Numbered from the stretch's first letter, positions 39,366-49,874 are shown. The stretch is 64,000 bases of DNA from Prochlorococcus sp. AG-409-J19 (GCA_003215635.1 QCKC01000001.1:1-64000); one strand, 5' to 3'. The notes: generated by a model not told the origin, from the letters alone. Program-made: numbers and translations.

Positions 39366-40508
39366 TTATCCAACCAAAGCTTCGGGATGAGCTATTAGAA
39401 GTTCCTCCTTCTCCATTTCCAGAATGCTTGATTGGAGAATATCTTGAACGGAATTAATCTCCTTAAAGGCATCCAACCATTGCATGGCTGTATTTCCTGT
39501 CTTTAAAACCCTAAAGATTGGAGTAAGAAGATGAGCCATTTTCATATCGATAGCCAATGGTTGAACTGATTCAAGCAATTGATTAATCCATTCACGACAA
39601 ATAATCTGTCGCCCATCTTCCCAATGAAGTAAGGGGGCATCAAGACTACTTTGAGCCGCAAGCAAATCATTAGCAACACTTAACTCTGCCAACTCACTCG
39701 GATTCAGGCTACTTTTATGAAGTGGATCTAACTGATTTGGATTCTGCAAAAGGCCTAATACTCGTAATTCAATCAATGCAGTAATTGCAAGTAATAAAGA
39801 AGGATCTGTTATCAGATCACATATTCGCAATTCCAGTCTATTCAACTGGTAGGGACGACGAGGACCATTTGGCCGAACAGAAGTCCAAAGATGTCTCTCA
39901 TTAATCATGCCCCCAGTCAAAAGTTCCTGTTCAACCCATTTCACATAGTGCTCATGAGATAGGAACATAGGGACACTCTTTGGAGTCAAAGGGAACTGCA
40001 ACCACCTTTGAGAATGTACCCCTGTTGGTACTCCATCAAGGAATGGTGAACTAGCACTTAATGCGAGGAATAAGGCAGCTTCACACCTAATGAGACGTAT
40101 AGCGGCAAAAAGTTTGACTAAATCATTAATTCCAATATTGATATGAACACTCGCTGTGACAACTTTTGTTCCATAATTCTCTTCAATAAACTGATGGTAT
40201 GGATTTAATGGATCTGAACGTTCAAAAATCTTACTATTTCCAAGACTCAAAGTGCTTCCAGGGAAAATAGTAAGTTGCCTAGGAGATAACCATTCTCTAA
40301 GTTTCCTTCGAGGTATCAAAAGTTCTTGTTTTAATTGAGAGTAATCCTTTTTAGGCGTAGTTATATATTCAAGATTACGTTTATCTGGCTCAGTTGCGAA
40401 ATCTGGCAATTCTCTTGTAACCGATACCGACACCCCAACATTTTCCCCATTACTGCGACCAGTAAAAAGCTCAACTTCGAAGCCCTTCAACAACAAATTA
40501 TTTGTCAT
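39366..40508 (-). CDS. gshA: Glutamate-cysteine ligase, cyanobacterial type
   Basis: GshA makes gamma-glutamylcysteine, the first step of glutathione synthesis. The start [19 protein letters not shown] at 40508 overlaps the trpE stop codon by four bases (ATGA), so it is chosen over the upstream ATG 40529. The central region has [20 protein letters not shown] and [17 protein letters not shown]-like segments of the cyanobacterial GshA family. It has 380 residues. The trpE-gshA-ppc-acetyltransferase run has almost no spacing and is probably one operon. Confidence 0.9.
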   Translation of the reverse strand: MTNNLLLKGFEVELFTGRSNGENVGVSVSVTRELPDFATEPDKRNLEYITTPKKDYSQLKQELLIPRRKLREWLSPRQLTIFPGSTLSLGNSKIFERSDPLNPYHQFIEENYGTKVVTASVHINIGINDLVKLFAAIRLIRCEAALFLALSASSPFLDGVPTGVHSQRWLQFPLTPKSVPMFLSHEHYVKWVEQELLTGGMINERHLWTSVRPNGPRRPYQLNRLELRICDLITDPSLLLAITALIELRVLGLLQNPNQLDPLHKSSLNPSELAELSVANDLLAAQSSLDAPLLHWEDGRQIICREWINQLLESVQPLAIDMKMAHLLTPIFRVLKTGNTAMQWLDAFKEINSVQDILQSSILEMEKEELLIAHPEALVG

Positions 40509-42025
40509 GAATCCGATGATTTCAAACATGAAAGAGCTATTAACATTCCTCTAGCCTTATTTAGTGTTTCTTGATATTCAGTCGAAGGTACAGAATCAGC
40601 GACGACTCCGGCACCTGCTTGCACTTTGACCTGGCAACCTCCTTCAGGATTGGGATGAACGATCATGGTGCGAATAGTGATTGCAGTGTTAAGCGCACCC
40701 GTCAGATCAACCGAACCATAAATACCCGAATAAGGGCCACGAGCATCTGGCTCAAGATCGTTTATAAGCTGCATTGCTCTAATTTTTGGTGCACCACTAA
40801 CAGTTCCTGCTGGGAATGCTGCCATCAACAAATCCCAAACATCTTTTCCATCTGAAAGCAAACCCTCTACTTCACTCACAATATGCATGACATGGGAATA
40901 CTTCTCTATAACCATTAATTCTTTGAGGGAAACACTTCCAGCCTTACAGACTCGCCCTAAATCATTACGTCCCAAGTCGACCAACATGACATGCTCTGCA
41001 CACTCCTTGGGATCAGCAAGAAGATCTTTTTGAAGCCTTTGATCCTCAAGATCATTAAGACCTCTTGGACGGGTCCCAGCAATTGGCCTAAGACTAGTTT
41101 TAATTCCATCAGATGTTGGCTCTGCCTTTACCATTACCTCAGGGCTAGATCCAATTAGTTGCCAATCTCCAAAATCAAAAAAGGCCATATAAGGAGAGGG
41201 ATTAACCATTCGTAAACTTCTATAAATATCAAGAGGCTGATAGGAGACTTTTGCTTCCAACCTTTGACTAATTACAAGTTGGAAAACATCTCCTGCAGCA
41301 ATATTTCTCTTTGCCTGTCTGACTGCATCCTCAAAATCTACCTGATCAAAATTGCTAACAGTATTAGGGAGAGAATCATTTGTTGGTTCCCAACTCAAAG
41401 GAGATATTGATGGCAGTGGAACAGACATAGAAGCTTCTAAAGCATCAAGGCGAACTTCGGCATCTTTAAATGCAAGTTCCACGCTTTGTCCTTGAGTTAA
41501 ATCTGCATAAACAACTGCAGTAATAATTCTCTTGATTTGATCAAATATCAAAATACTATCCATCAACATCCAAATCCCATCTGGAGGATCTTTTTTCCCT
41601 CTTGGATGGATAGAAACTCTGGGCTCTATCCAATTAATTAATTCATATCCCCACATACCAAAAACTTGACCAATTGGAGGCAAACCAATGAGAGAAGCAG
41701 TTTTATAGGAAGCAAACCATTTTCTTATTCCCTCAAAGGGGTTGCCCATGAGTTGATCTTGTTCTCCATTTCTCCAAGCTCTGACCAATTGATCACCTCG
41801 TGCAGTGGCAGTCCAAACGGGATTGGCAGCTACAACACTCCACCGGCCAAGAAGCTCTCCTCCCTCAACAGATTCGAGCAACACTCCAGGGGAAGAACCT
41901 GAACCAACCTTCAACCAAGTTGTTAAAGGGGTTTCAAGATCAGCCGGCCAGCTTTTAGCGAGCGGAACAAAGTTAAAACCATTAGATGCCGATTCAAAGA
42001 ATGCGACGCGCTGGGTACTATCCAT
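40505..42025 (-). CDS. trpE: Anthranilate synthase component I
   Basis: TrpE converts chorismate and ammonia to anthranilate, the first committed step of tryptophan synthesis. The feedback site LLES is present in SSPGVLLESVEGGELLGRWS (about residues 50-53), so inhibition by tryptophan is likely. The catalytic half contains GDVFQLVISQRL, SSPEVMV, IAGTRPRG, DLGRNDLGRV and the AGAGVVADSVP segment. It has 506 residues. The partner TrpG is not in the window. Confidence 0.95.
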   Translation of the reverse strand: MDSTQRVAFFESASNGFNFVPLAKSWPADLETPLTTWLKVGSGSSPGVLLESVEGGELLGRWSVVAANPVWTATARGDQLVRAWRNGEQDQLMGNPFEGIRKWFASYKTASLIGLPPIGQVFGMWGYELINWIEPRVSIHPRGKKDPPDGIWMLMDSILIFDQIKRIITAVVYADLTQGQSVELAFKDAEVRLDALEASMSVPLPSISPLSWEPTNDSLPNTVSNFDQVDFEDAVRQAKRNIAAGDVFQLVISQRLEAKVSYQPLDIYRSLRMVNPSPYMAFFDFGDWQLIGSSPEVMVKAEPTSDGIKTSLRPIAGTRPRGLNDLEDQRLQKDLLADPKECAEHVMLVDLGRNDLGRVCKAGSVSLKELMVIEKYSHVMHIVSEVEGLLSDGKDVWDLLMAAFPAGTVSGAPKIRAMQLINDLEPDARGPYSGIYGSVDLTGALNTAITIRTMIVHPNPEGGCQVKVQAGAGVVADSVPSTEYQETLNKARGMLIALSCLKSSDS

Positions 42026-42094
42026 TAGGGAATCATCGCAGCCTGTGAAGTGACCTGAAGGTTCCCAGAGATTTTAATTAGAAGGAATTGGAAT

Positions 42095-42526
42095 TCAGGT
42101 GTCGTAAGTCTTGCGTCCGCTGAACTTAAGGCTGGCTGGATTTGGATTTTGACCAATACGACGAGGATTATGGTTCACGGTAGGTCTCCCTTCGTTTACT
42201 TTTTCAGGGAAAACACCATCTTTAGGGTGAAGAAACTCTGTATCGCCACCAGGGAATACGCGGTAGATCTTGAAATCTTCAATTCTTGGCTTAAAACCAG
42301 TCCGAAGTTGTGTTCCCAAAGCCAGGCACTGCTCCTTCCTAGCAAAATACATTAGATTTTCTCCCTCATTCATTACAGCTGCACCGCCTGTAGGAAGCTC
42401 AAAAGCTTGAGATTTTGTACTTGACCAGGTGATGGCGTATTTCTCCTCTGTTTCTGCTGCATTGAGCAAACCACCAGTACTACCAATGGACTGGGGGAAG
42501 TTACCTGTGAGAGCCTGCTGAGTCAT
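42095..42526 (-). CDS. psaD: Photosystem I reaction center subunit II
   Basis: PsaD lies on the stromal side of photosystem I and docks ferredoxin. The conserved core is [20 protein letters not shown], then [20 protein letters not shown] and [20 protein letters not shown], ending [17 protein letters not shown] choose ATG 42526 (143 residues), since the upstream open codons are not PsaD-like. Gaps of about 70 and 120 nt on either side suggest that it has its own promoter, as expected for an abundant protein. Confidence 0.96.
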   Translation of the reverse strand: MTQQALTGNFPQSIGSTGGLLNAAETEEKYAITWSSTKSQAFELPTGGAAVMNEGENLMYFARKEQCLALGTQLRTGFKPRIEDFKIYRVFPGGDTEFLHPKDGVFPEKVNEGRPTVNHNPRRIGQNPNPASLKFSGRKTYDT

Positions 42527-42647
42527 GGTTTTACTCGAAAATCGGCATCCTGTTACAAGTTGAAAGTAGCACTGGGATTTGTGTCTTATGACACTCCATG
42601 GTGACAACCTTCACACCCGTCAACAATAGACCAACTAGGAGACGAGC

Positions 42648-44027
42648 TTAATTTCCTTGCACAATAGGGAAAAAAACTGTTATTCCGCTATCTCTGCGAT
42701 GAGTCAAGCGTCCACCAAGACTGGCCAAAAGTCTTTGTGTGGCAGCTTGAGTCACTTGCAAACTGCCAGTATTTGGATCCCAGCTAAGCACAGTTTCTAA
42801 ATCCGAATACCTTTCTTCGGAACAGTCCTCTTTTAGAGGATTCCTATTTGATGTTTGACAAAGAATTTGTAATTTCAGGCGATGTCCAGCGGGACGAAGC
42901 TGCAAAAAAAGGATTCCGCCAGGAGGCAAAGCACGACTAGTTTGATCAATTAGACCTCCAAGCATGGGCTCAAGCCGCTCAGAATCACTAAGCACTTCTG
43001 GTAAATCTTGTGCAATATCCAATTGCAAAATCACTTCTCTTCTCCCAAGTTGCTGCTCCCAACTTGGAGCCAAAAGTTCAAGCATGCTCCCCAAATCGGT
43101 ACTTGCAAGCCTAGAGGCCTCAACTGGTTGACGATGAAGTTCAGCAGCATTAAAAATCAAGCCAAATCTATCTATCTGTTCTGTACATTCGGAATCAATC
43201 TGTTGAAGTCTGTTGTATACCAAATCGTTCAAATCATTGCGCCGAAGCAAAGACCTAATCAAAGTTCTTATAGTTGCCAAAGGTGTACGGACTTCATGAG
43301 TCAATGCCTCCAACAAAGTAACCTCTGAATTAAATTCAGATGCAATTGAATCTTCTGAATGTTCTAAAATTGGCTGAAGGGTGAGGCTAGGCGCCATTGA
43401 AGCAAGGCGCTCGGAAAGCAAAGGCCAAAACAAGTCTTTAAGGTTATCTTGATTGTTTAATTTACCAAGACTTGCCAAAGAGTTCCTTAATTCTTTGGCT
43501 TGTTTTGGATCCTCTTCATTCAAACGAAAATCTAGCATTTTCAAAATATCACTTAGAGTCTTCGGATCACTCCTCATTAATAAATTCCGCTTATTTTTAT
43601 CCCCTTGTAAGGCAAGGGCTACCTGAACTTCTGGTGTAATTATAATTAAGAGAGGATCCTGTCCATCCTCCTCACGCAATGACAAATATCTAAATATCCT
43701 ACAATCTGTATAACAATCAGATTCAACAGATTTCGACCTGCCTGGAGGTAACAATGTTGTGCTCTGACCAGACTCAAAAGATAAAAGTTCTGGTGGAGAC
43801 CACAACCAACCTTCCAATTGATTCAATAACTTAGGCTCATAAAGAGCAGGCAATGGGGAAGCTAACCAAATACCTTTAGTAGGAATAGGAACAAGTATTT
43901 TTTCCTGCAAGATATCCAAGGCAGCCCACCAAAGACGTCTAACAGTTGTCTCATCGGAATGACCTTCAGGTACCCCTTCTGCCATTCTCTGCTGTATAGC
44001 AGTATGTGTAATTTTAGAGTTCACCAA
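42648..44027 (-). CDS. Histidine-kinase-like protein with degenerate ATPase domain
   Basis: The H-box is clear: LLEALTHEVRTPLATIRTLI, followed by a dimerisation helix. The N-terminal 220 residues are a variable, soluble sensor-like region with no membrane helix. In the ATPase part, the N-box (LEPMLGGLIDQTSRAL) lacks the usual Asn, no DxGxG motif is seen, and the G2 region is TQAATQRLLASLGGRLTHRR. The protein may therefore bind ATP poorly, or not at all, and act as a phosphotransfer or sensory partner. It has 459 residues. Its start overlaps the rodA stop by 7 nt. No response regulator gene is adjacent. Confidence 0.75.
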   Translation of the reverse strand: MVNSKITHTAIQQRMAEGVPEGHSDETTVRRLWWAALDILQEKILVPIPTKGIWLASPLPALYEPKLLNQLEGWLWSPPELLSFESGQSTTLLPPGRSKSVESDCYTDCRIFRYLSLREEDGQDPLLIIITPEVQVALALQGDKNKRNLLMRSDPKTLSDILKMLDFRLNEEDPKQAKELRNSLASLGKLNNQDNLKDLFWPLLSERLASMAPSLTLQPILEHSEDSIASEFNSEVTLLEALTHEVRTPLATIRTLIRSLLRRNDLNDLVYNRLQQIDSECTEQIDRFGLIFNAAELHRQPVEASRLASTDLGSMLELLAPSWEQQLGRREVILQLDIAQDLPEVLSDSERLEPMLGGLIDQTSRALPPGGILFLQLRPAGHRLKLQILCQTSNRNPLKEDCSEERYSDLETVLSWDPNTGSLQVTQAATQRLLASLGGRLTHRRDSGITVFFPIVQGN

Positions 44028-45298
44028 CTTTTAATACTCGTATTCCCACGTCGCGCAACAGAAAGACATATACCTATAGCCAAAAAATTAACAATCAAAG
44101 CAGATCGGCCATAGCTCATAAAAGGCAATGGGATTCCTGTAACAGGCCCAAGACCAATAGTCATAAAAATATTAACTACCACTTGAAACATCAACATGGC
44201 ACCTATCCCCACAACCAACAAAGATTCAAAATCAGTCCTTGCTTGCCTAGCAATTTTAAGTAATCGCCAAATCAAAATAGCAAATGCACTAATAACAAGA
44301 AAAGATCCAATAAACCCAGTCTCCTCTCCTAAAGCACTGAAAATAAAATCTGTATGTTGTTCAGGAATAAAACGAAGTTTAGTGAGCCCACCTTGCAATA
44401 AACCACTTCCCCAGAGTCCTCCAGAACCTATACCAACAATACTCTGCAATAAATGATAACCTCCACCAAGTGGATCTTTTGAAGGATCTATAAATAATAC
44501 CAATCGATCTCTTTGGTAATCTTTTAGAACATTCAGCCAAAGCCAAGGAGTAACAAACGCTATACCTAATTGAGATGTCATCGTAATCATTGCTGACATC
44601 TTTTTCTTAGGCAAAGATCTATAAGCTATGTAGCCAATTAATGGAATCCATAATATTAATAACCACGGAAAGATTCCAGAGCAGATTGCCGTGAATATTC
44701 CTGAAAGTACTAGCAAAGACCATTCCAAAGGCATTGCAGCCCAATAGAGCATTATCATCAAAACCGCCCCAAATACAAGAGAAGTTCCTAAATCAGGCTG
44801 AACGAAAACTAGCAGCCAAGGAACTGCTATCACACAAAGAGGTTTAATAAGATCTATAGGTTGTTTAATAGTTTTACGATCAAGAACTGCTGCCAAAATA
44901 AAAATTGCTGATAATTTAGCAAATTCAGAAGGTTGCACATTTAAGCCACCCACACTTATCCAACGTTGCGCCCCAAGAGCAGTAATGCCTATAATTTTCA
45001 CCGATATAAGACTAGCAACAGTCATACCATATAAAGGAATTAAAAAAGGTCTTAACCGCTCCATAGGTATATTTGAAAGTACAATTGCGAACAATATCCC
45101 TACACCGGCAGTTATCCAATGTTGATACCAATCAGCATAATTTGCTTGTCTCTGTGTGCTAGCAATTAATATTCCCGATATAAATACCATTGCGATTGGA
45201 ATACCCCACAAAATCCAATCAAAATCTTTCCATTTTCTAAGACGTCGTGAACCAATAAGAATATTATTTTTAGGCCTACGTCCAATTCCAAAAAACAT
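44021..45298 (-). CDS. rodA: Rod-shape/cell-wall glycan polymerase RodA (SEDS family)
   Basis: SEDS proteins polymerise lipid II into glycan strands. The 425-residue protein has about ten membrane helices. The signature segments are ISVGGLNVQPSEFAKLSAIF and the PEQHTDFIFSALGEETGFIG block with the conserved Glu and Asp, and it ends with TGIPLPFMSYGRSALIVNF. The RodA rather than FtsW assignment rests on overall similarity and on the absence of a division gene nearby. mrp lies just upstream. Confidence 0.9.
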   Translation of the reverse strand: MFFGIGRRPKNNILIGSRRLRKWKDFDWILWGIPIAMVFISGILIASTQRQANYADWYQHWITAGVGILFAIVLSNIPMERLRPFLIPLYGMTVASLISVKIIGITALGAQRWISVGGLNVQPSEFAKLSAIFILAAVLDRKTIKQPIDLIKPLCVIAVPWLLVFVQPDLGTSLVFGAVLMIMLYWAAMPLEWSLLVLSGIFTAICSGIFPWLLILWIPLIGYIAYRSLPKKKMSAMITMTSQLGIAFVTPWLWLNVLKDYQRDRLVLFIDPSKDPLGGGYHLLQSIVGIGSGGLWGSGLLQGGLTKLRFIPEQHTDFIFSALGEETGFIGSFLVISAFAILIWRLLKIARQARTDFESLLVVGIGAMLMFQVVVNIFMTIGLGPVTGIPLPFMSYGRSALIVNFLAIGICLSVARRGNTSIKSW

Positions 45299-45307
45299 TT
45301 GAAAATC

Positions 45308-46381
45308 TTATTTCAAAACTGTCTGAGAAATCTTACCTGCTAAATCATAAAAGACTTTAGTGCTAACAGAATCAGGACTACTAAAGACAATAGGCTTTCC
45401 TTCATTTCCACCTTCTTGTAAAGGCATTTCCATCGGAATCTTTGCCAACAGTGGAACATCATTCTCACTGGCAAGTTGGGCTCCCCCTCCTGAACCAAAT
45501 AATGCATAAGTTTTAGAAGGTTGATCTGGAGGGATAAATATACTCATATTTTCGACAACACCAAGGACAGGCACTTTCAACTGCTTAAACATTGCCAAAC
45601 CTCTACGAGAATCTTGCAAAGAGACTTTTTGAGGTGTTGTAACTATTACAACTCCAGCCATTGGCACAGACTGAGCTAAAGATATTTGAGCATCTCCAGT
45701 ACCCGGTGGAAGATCGACAATCAATACATCACGTTGCCCCCAAAGAGCCTGAAATAAAAACTGTCGAATTATTCCATTCAACATTGGACCGCGCCAAATT
45801 ACTGGTTGATTTTCTTCAATCAAAAGGCCCATAGAAACCATTGCTATTCCACAAGTATCTATGGGAACTATTCTTTGCTCACCACTAGTTTCGATCACCT
45901 CAGGCGTACGATCAGCCACCCCAAGCATCGTAGGAGTATTAGGACCATAAATATCTGCATCTAACAAACCAACTTTCAACCCTTGTTTAGCAAAAGCACA
46001 AGCGAGATTCACCGCAACTGTGCTTTTTCCTACTCCACCCTTTCCACTACTAATTGCAATAATCTTTTTGACACCTTCGACATCCTTAGGCTCTGGAGCC
46101 TGACCATGTCCTGCCTGCCCTATAGGTTGGGCCTCTGCAGAATTAGAACCAAGCTCAATTTGCACATCGCTAATTCCATCTATTTCCTTTAAAGCCTCTT
46201 TGATGGCTCTAGCAATTTGATCTCTTTGACTATGCGCAAAGTCAGGCAAAGTCAAGCGAACCACCGCTCTTGGCGGAATAACACGAATCTGATCAACCCA
46301 TCCCAATTCAACAACGGATCTCCCACTTCCAGCATCTTGGACATTGTTCAAAGATGAACGAGCTTGCTCAACTGTCGCCAT
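45308..46381 (-). CDS. mrp: Mrp/ApbC-type iron-sulfur carrier ATPase
   Basis: Mrp proteins carry iron-sulfur clusters to target proteins. An N-terminal MIP18/DUF59-like domain (about residues 5-90) precedes the ATPase with the deviant Walker A motif ISSGKGGVGKSTVAVNLA. In the segment where many Mrp proteins have a CxxC cluster ligand (after GVVENMS) this one has IFIPPDQPSK and no cysteine, as is common in cyanobacteria. ATG 46381 is chosen; ATG 46390 is equally possible. It diverges from hemF. Confidence 0.9.
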   Translation of the reverse strand: MATVEQARSSLNNVQDAGSGRSVVELGWVDQIRVIPPRAVVRLTLPDFAHSQRDQIARAIKEALKEIDGISDVQIELGSNSAEAQPIGQAGHGQAPEPKDVEGVKKIIAISSGKGGVGKSTVAVNLACAFAKQGLKVGLLDADIYGPNTPTMLGVADRTPEVIETSGEQRIVPIDTCGIAMVSMGLLIEENQPVIWRGPMLNGIIRQFLFQALWGQRDVLIVDLPPGTGDAQISLAQSVPMAGVVIVTTPQKVSLQDSRRGLAMFKQLKVPVLGVVENMSIFIPPDQPSKTYALFGSGGGAQLASENDVPLLAKIPMEMPLQEGGNEGKPIVFSSPDSVSTKVFYDLAGKISQTVLK

Positions 46382-46498
46382 TTCTTTCATTCTGATACTT
46401 CAATCCTATAGATGAGATCAAGTGTCGTAGTGTTTATTTTTGAGTTTTGTAGTGGCATTGTTGTATTCACAAACAACTCTCTTCACTAAAAATAATCA

Positions 46499-47599
46499 AT
46501 GATCAAATCATTCCTAAAGCGTTTTCAAAATTCCAACAGCAAACAAAAAAATCAAATTAATCCTAAAGAAGAATTTTCTCTTCCTCCAGACGATTCTAGA
46601 GAGAGAGCGCGTAATCTCCTTCAAGGTCTGCAAGATCACATTTGCATTGGGCTTGAGAACCTAGATGGTTCAGCAAAATTTCAAGAAGAAAGTTGGAAGC
46701 GACCCGAAGGTGGTGGTGGAAGATCCAGAGTAATGAAAGAAGGTGAAATCTTTGAACAAGCCGGGGTAAATTTCTCTGAAGTTCAAGGGAAAGAACTTCC
46801 GCCATCAATTCTCAATCAAAGACCAGAAGCCAAAGGCAATCCATGGTTTGCTACAGGGACATCAATGGTCCTACATCCTAAAAATCCATTTCATCCAACT
46901 GTTCATCTTAATTATAGATATTTTGAGGCAGGACCAGTTTGGTGGTTTGGTGGAGGTGCCGATCTCACTCCTTATTACCCGTTTTTAGAAGATGCACGTC
47001 ATTTCCACAAAACTCACAAGGCTGCTTGTGATGCAATTAATCCAGATTTTCATAAGGTTTTTAAACCATGGTGTGATGAATACTTTTTCTTAAAACATCG
47101 TGCAGAAACTAGAGGAATAGGAGGTATATTTTATGACTATCAAGATGGTTCAGGGCATCTTTATAAAGGAGGAAACCATAAAGGAATAGCCTCAGAAATT
47201 TCTAAAGAAATTGGTACACAAAAAACTTCTTGGGAAAATCTTTTTCTATTAGCCAAATCTTGTGGAGAAGCTTTCCTGCCTTCATATGTTCCTATTATTG
47301 AGAAGCGAAGGAATCATCCATATTCAGATAAAGAAAGGCAATTTCAGTTATATAGAAGAGGTAGATATGTTGAATTCAACTTGGTTTGGGACCGTGGCAC
47401 AATTTTTGGCCTGCAGACAAATGGAAGGACTGAATCTATTTTAATGTCTTTACCACCATTGGTCCGCTGGGAATATGGCTACAAAAGTCCTAAAGGTTCA
47501 AGAGAGGAGTTATTAACAGAAGTATTTAATAAACCACAAGACTGGATTTACGATTCCACATTAGAAAAAGTATGTGATATTCATCAAGCAATTGATTAA
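46499..47599 (+). CDS. hemF: Oxygen-dependent coproporphyrinogen III oxidase
   Basis: HemF makes protoporphyrinogen IX for heme and chlorophyll using oxygen. Diagnostic segments are [53 protein letters not shown] and [20 protein letters not shown]. It has 366 residues. The N-terminus ([15 protein letters not shown]) is a Lys/Asn-rich extension. It supplies the same tetrapyrrole pathway that feeds the heme oxygenase and bilin genes at 58.7-61.1 kb. Confidence 0.95.
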   Translation: MIKSFLKRFQNSNSKQKNQINPKEEFSLPPDDSRERARNLLQGLQDHICIGLENLDGSAKFQEESWKRPEGGGGRSRVMKEGEIFEQAGVNFSEVQGKELPPSILNQRPEAKGNPWFATGTSMVLHPKNPFHPTVHLNYRYFEAGPVWWFGGGADLTPYYPFLEDARHFHKTHKAACDAINPDFHKVFKPWCDEYFFLKHRAETRGIGGIFYDYQDGSGHLYKGGNHKGIASEISKEIGTQKTSWENLFLLAKSCGEAFLPSYVPIIEKRRNHPYSDKERQFQLYRRGRYVEFNLVWDRGTIFGLQTNGRTESILMSLPPLVRWEYGYKSPKGSREELLTEVFNKPQDWIYDSTLEKVCDIHQAID

Positions 47600-47611
47600 T
47601 TAAGAAAATAA

Positions 47612-48382
47612 TTAATCTGCAATTCCTGATTTAATCGCTTGAACAATCTGATTGGCAATCGAATTGATTGCCATTTCTTGTGTAAGAGGATTCCTCAGAT
47701 TTTCTTCAAGCTTCCCTTCCAGTTTGCCAATCTCTAAAATTCTAATTCCTCGCTTTGGTGCACCAAGACCTCCTCTAAACATAAGTGGGTATCGCCCAAA
47801 ACTTTTGGCCAATGATTCATCTATCTTATTCAGTCTAGTTGACAAAGCAGGAATCAAACCCGAACCGTGACCATCTTTGCCATAGGAATCAAAATGAATT
47901 TCAAGAACGTATCCTCCATTCCTGACATGCTTTGCGCCAACTGACCAATTGGTAGTTGGATTATTTTCAAAATGAATTGTTCTATTAGGAGGATCATATG
48001 AATCAATATTTAAACCCTCACTGCGGCCTAGCTTCTTAACAGCTTTGCTAACTTTTAAATTCCAAAAAAGCTCATCACTCATATTTACATTCATTGGCTC
48101 TTTAGATTTCACTGCAACACTTTCTCCAGCAGTCCCAGAACCTGCGATTCCTTGAGAATCAGCATGTCCTGCCATTACTAATATCGGGATTGTTGGAGAA
48201 ACATCTAAAGTACCTATCCAGCGAGTTTCTAGATCTACCTTCGGGCCCAACCAGTTTTTACCAAGACTCGAATTCTTATTAAGTTCTGACTCAAATAATT
48301 CATAATCAGAAGAATCTCTTAAAACTGCACAACCTCCTAGAAGGCCGAACAAAATTGGAACCAAAATTTTTAAAAAAGGCAA
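47612..48382 (-). CDS. Lipoprotein related to N-acetylmuramoyl-L-alanine amidases
   Basis: The N-terminus is a lipoprotein signal peptide (FLKILVPILFGLLGGC) with lipobox LGGC and modified Cys18. The rest follows the zinc-amidase (Amidase_3) pattern: ILVMAGHADSQG with His73, SDELFWNL with Glu104, VLEIHFDSYG with His163, and ILEIGKLEG with a possible catalytic Glu217. A zinc amidase acting on peptidoglycan at the cell surface is therefore plausible. Similarity is weak overall and the loop after His73 is unusual, so the function is inferred from motif order. It is convergent with hemF. Confidence 0.6.
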   Translation of the reverse strand: MPFLKILVPILFGLLGGCAVLRDSSDYELFESELNKNSSLGKNWLGPKVDLETRWIGTLDVSPTIPILVMAGHADSQGIAGSGTAGESVAVKSKEPMNVNMSDELFWNLKVSKAVKKLGRSEGLNIDSYDPPNRTIHFENNPTTNWSVGAKHVRNGGYVLEIHFDSYGKDGHGSGLIPALSTRLNKIDESLAKSFGRYPLMFRGGLGAPKRGIRILEIGKLEGKLEENLRNPLTQEMAINSIANQIVQAIKSGIAD

Positions 48383-48397
48383 CTTTACTGAATTAAT

Positions 48398-48955
48398 TCA
48401 GATCGGTGAAGAGAGTAGGGAACCATCACTAGCAAGGTCAAGACTTTGACCCAATTCACGTTCCATTGCAATCAATTCATCTCGATGAGCCCTTATTCTC
48501 ACAGTACTATTAGAGCGTGCTGGAGGACTAATCAATTTCAATTCCAATCCTTCCATTCTAGTAGCGCGACGACGGTATAAAAATGCTGTCAAAGGACCTG
48601 CAAAAAAAGCTAGTAGTAAAGGCCACCATCCGGCCAAAGGATACAACTGACGTATTACCAGGCCCAAACAACCTGCTCCAAAAGCTCCAAGCAGTGATAA
48701 CAAAAGCGCCAATATGGAACTAGAGGCAACACTTCCTTGAAAACGCAAAACACTACGATCTGCATCTCCGCCATGACATCTCCAGCCACGTTCCTCCAAC
48801 CATTTGCTTATACCCTCAAGCACTTCAATTGGCGGAAGAGATGAATGCACATCCACCACCGTAGTTCTGTCCTTACTCGCCGCCCTTAAAAAAAATACCA
48901 AGCCAATTGCCAATAAAATAGTAAGCAAAAGGGTTGAAGATAAAGGAAATAACAT
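48398..48955 (-). CDS. CCB2/CCB4-like cofactor assembly protein (DUF2930)
   Basis: This 185-residue membrane protein has one N-terminal helix (about 5-24) and a hydrophobic pair (about 77-95 and 107-125). The segment FFLRAASKDRTTVVDVHSSL and the motif GISKWLEERGWRCHGGDADR match the cyanobacterial family related to CCB2/CCB4, which attach heme ci to cytochrome b6 in chloroplasts. The role in cyanobacteria is inferred. It lies just upstream of the amidase-like lipoprotein on the same strand. Confidence 0.7.
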   Translation of the reverse strand: MLFPLSSTLLLTILLAIGLVFFLRAASKDRTTVVDVHSSLPPIEVLEGISKWLEERGWRCHGGDADRSVLRFQGSVASSSILALLLSLLGAFGAGCLGLVIRQLYPLAGWWPLLLAFFAGPLTAFLYRRRATRMEGLELKLISPPARSNSTVRIRAHRDELIAMERELGQSLDLASDGSLLSSPI

Positions 48956-49229
48956 ATTTATCTAATGGAATCAAAAGAGAATAAGATCAAATTAATCTAT
49001 CTCTAAAAGAACTGCCAACTTTCTAGTATAAAAACTCTACTAAACGTTAGGCTTAATCTGACTAAGAATGTGCTAAAAGTCAACAAATCAGGGGATTATA
49101 AAATTAAATAGGCTAATTGCGAAATAAACTATATCAATATTTGGACTATGATGAAAAATAAATTCATAGACAAAAATAGGCAAACTCTTAAAATCGCTTC
49201 TAGCTTTAGATCTAATAAGAAGGTTTTTG

Positions 49230-49874
49230 ATGTCTAATTTTGAAGCTGCTCCATCGAACTTTGCTGTGTTCAATGAGGATCTCGATAATGAATGGACAGA
49301 ACGTTACTCAAGCAGTGATGCACTAGCTATAGATACTGAAGCGATGGGTTTAATTCATGGAAGAGACAGACTTTGCTTAGTACAAATATGTGATCTCTCT
49401 GACAATGTTGCATGCATAAAAATCGCACTTGGCCAAAAATCAGCGCCAAATCTTAAATCCTTAATGGAAAACCATTCTATTGAGAAAGTTTTTCACTATG
49501 CCCGATTTGATGTCGCAGCACTTGCAAATGGTCTTGAAATCAATGTTAATCCTATCTTTTGCACGAAAATAGCCAGCAAACTTGCGAGAACATATACACC
49601 TAGGCATGGGCTTAAAGATGTGGTGATGGAATTAGCAGGAATTGAGCTAGATAAACAAGCCCAAAGTAGTGATTGGGGCAAAGTAGAAGATTTAAGTTCT
49701 AAACAACTTGCTTATGCTTCAAATGATGTGCGGTATCTGCTCCCAATAAAAGAAAAACTAGAATACATGCTACAAAGGGAGGGCAGATTGAAACTTGCAC
49801 AAAAAACCTTTAAATGCATCCCAGTAATATCAGAACTTGATATATTACGCTTCCAGAATATTTTTGAGCATTAA
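49230..49874 (+). CDS. rnd: Ribonuclease D-type 3'-5' exonuclease
   Basis: This DEDD exonuclease trims RNA 3' ends such as tRNA precursors. The catalytic residues are visible: Asp35 and Glu37 in LAIDTEAMGL, Asp94 in HYARFDVAAL, and Tyr162 with Asp166 in LAYASNDVRYLLP. At 214 residues it has the nuclease domain but not the HRDC domains of E. coli RNase D, as is usual in cyanobacteria. The start is ATG 49230; a TTG immediately precedes it. An AT-rich region of about 270 nt lies upstream with no gene that I can support. Confidence 0.9.
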   Translation: MSNFEAAPSNFAVFNEDLDNEWTERYSSSDALAIDTEAMGLIHGRDRLCLVQICDLSDNVACIKIALGQKSAPNLKSLMENHSIEKVFHYARFDVAALANGLEINVNPIFCTKIASKLARTYTPRHGLKDVVMELAGIELDKQAQSSDWGKVEDLSSKQLAYASNDVRYLLPIKEKLEYMLQREGRLKLAQKTFKCIPVISELDILRFQNIFEH

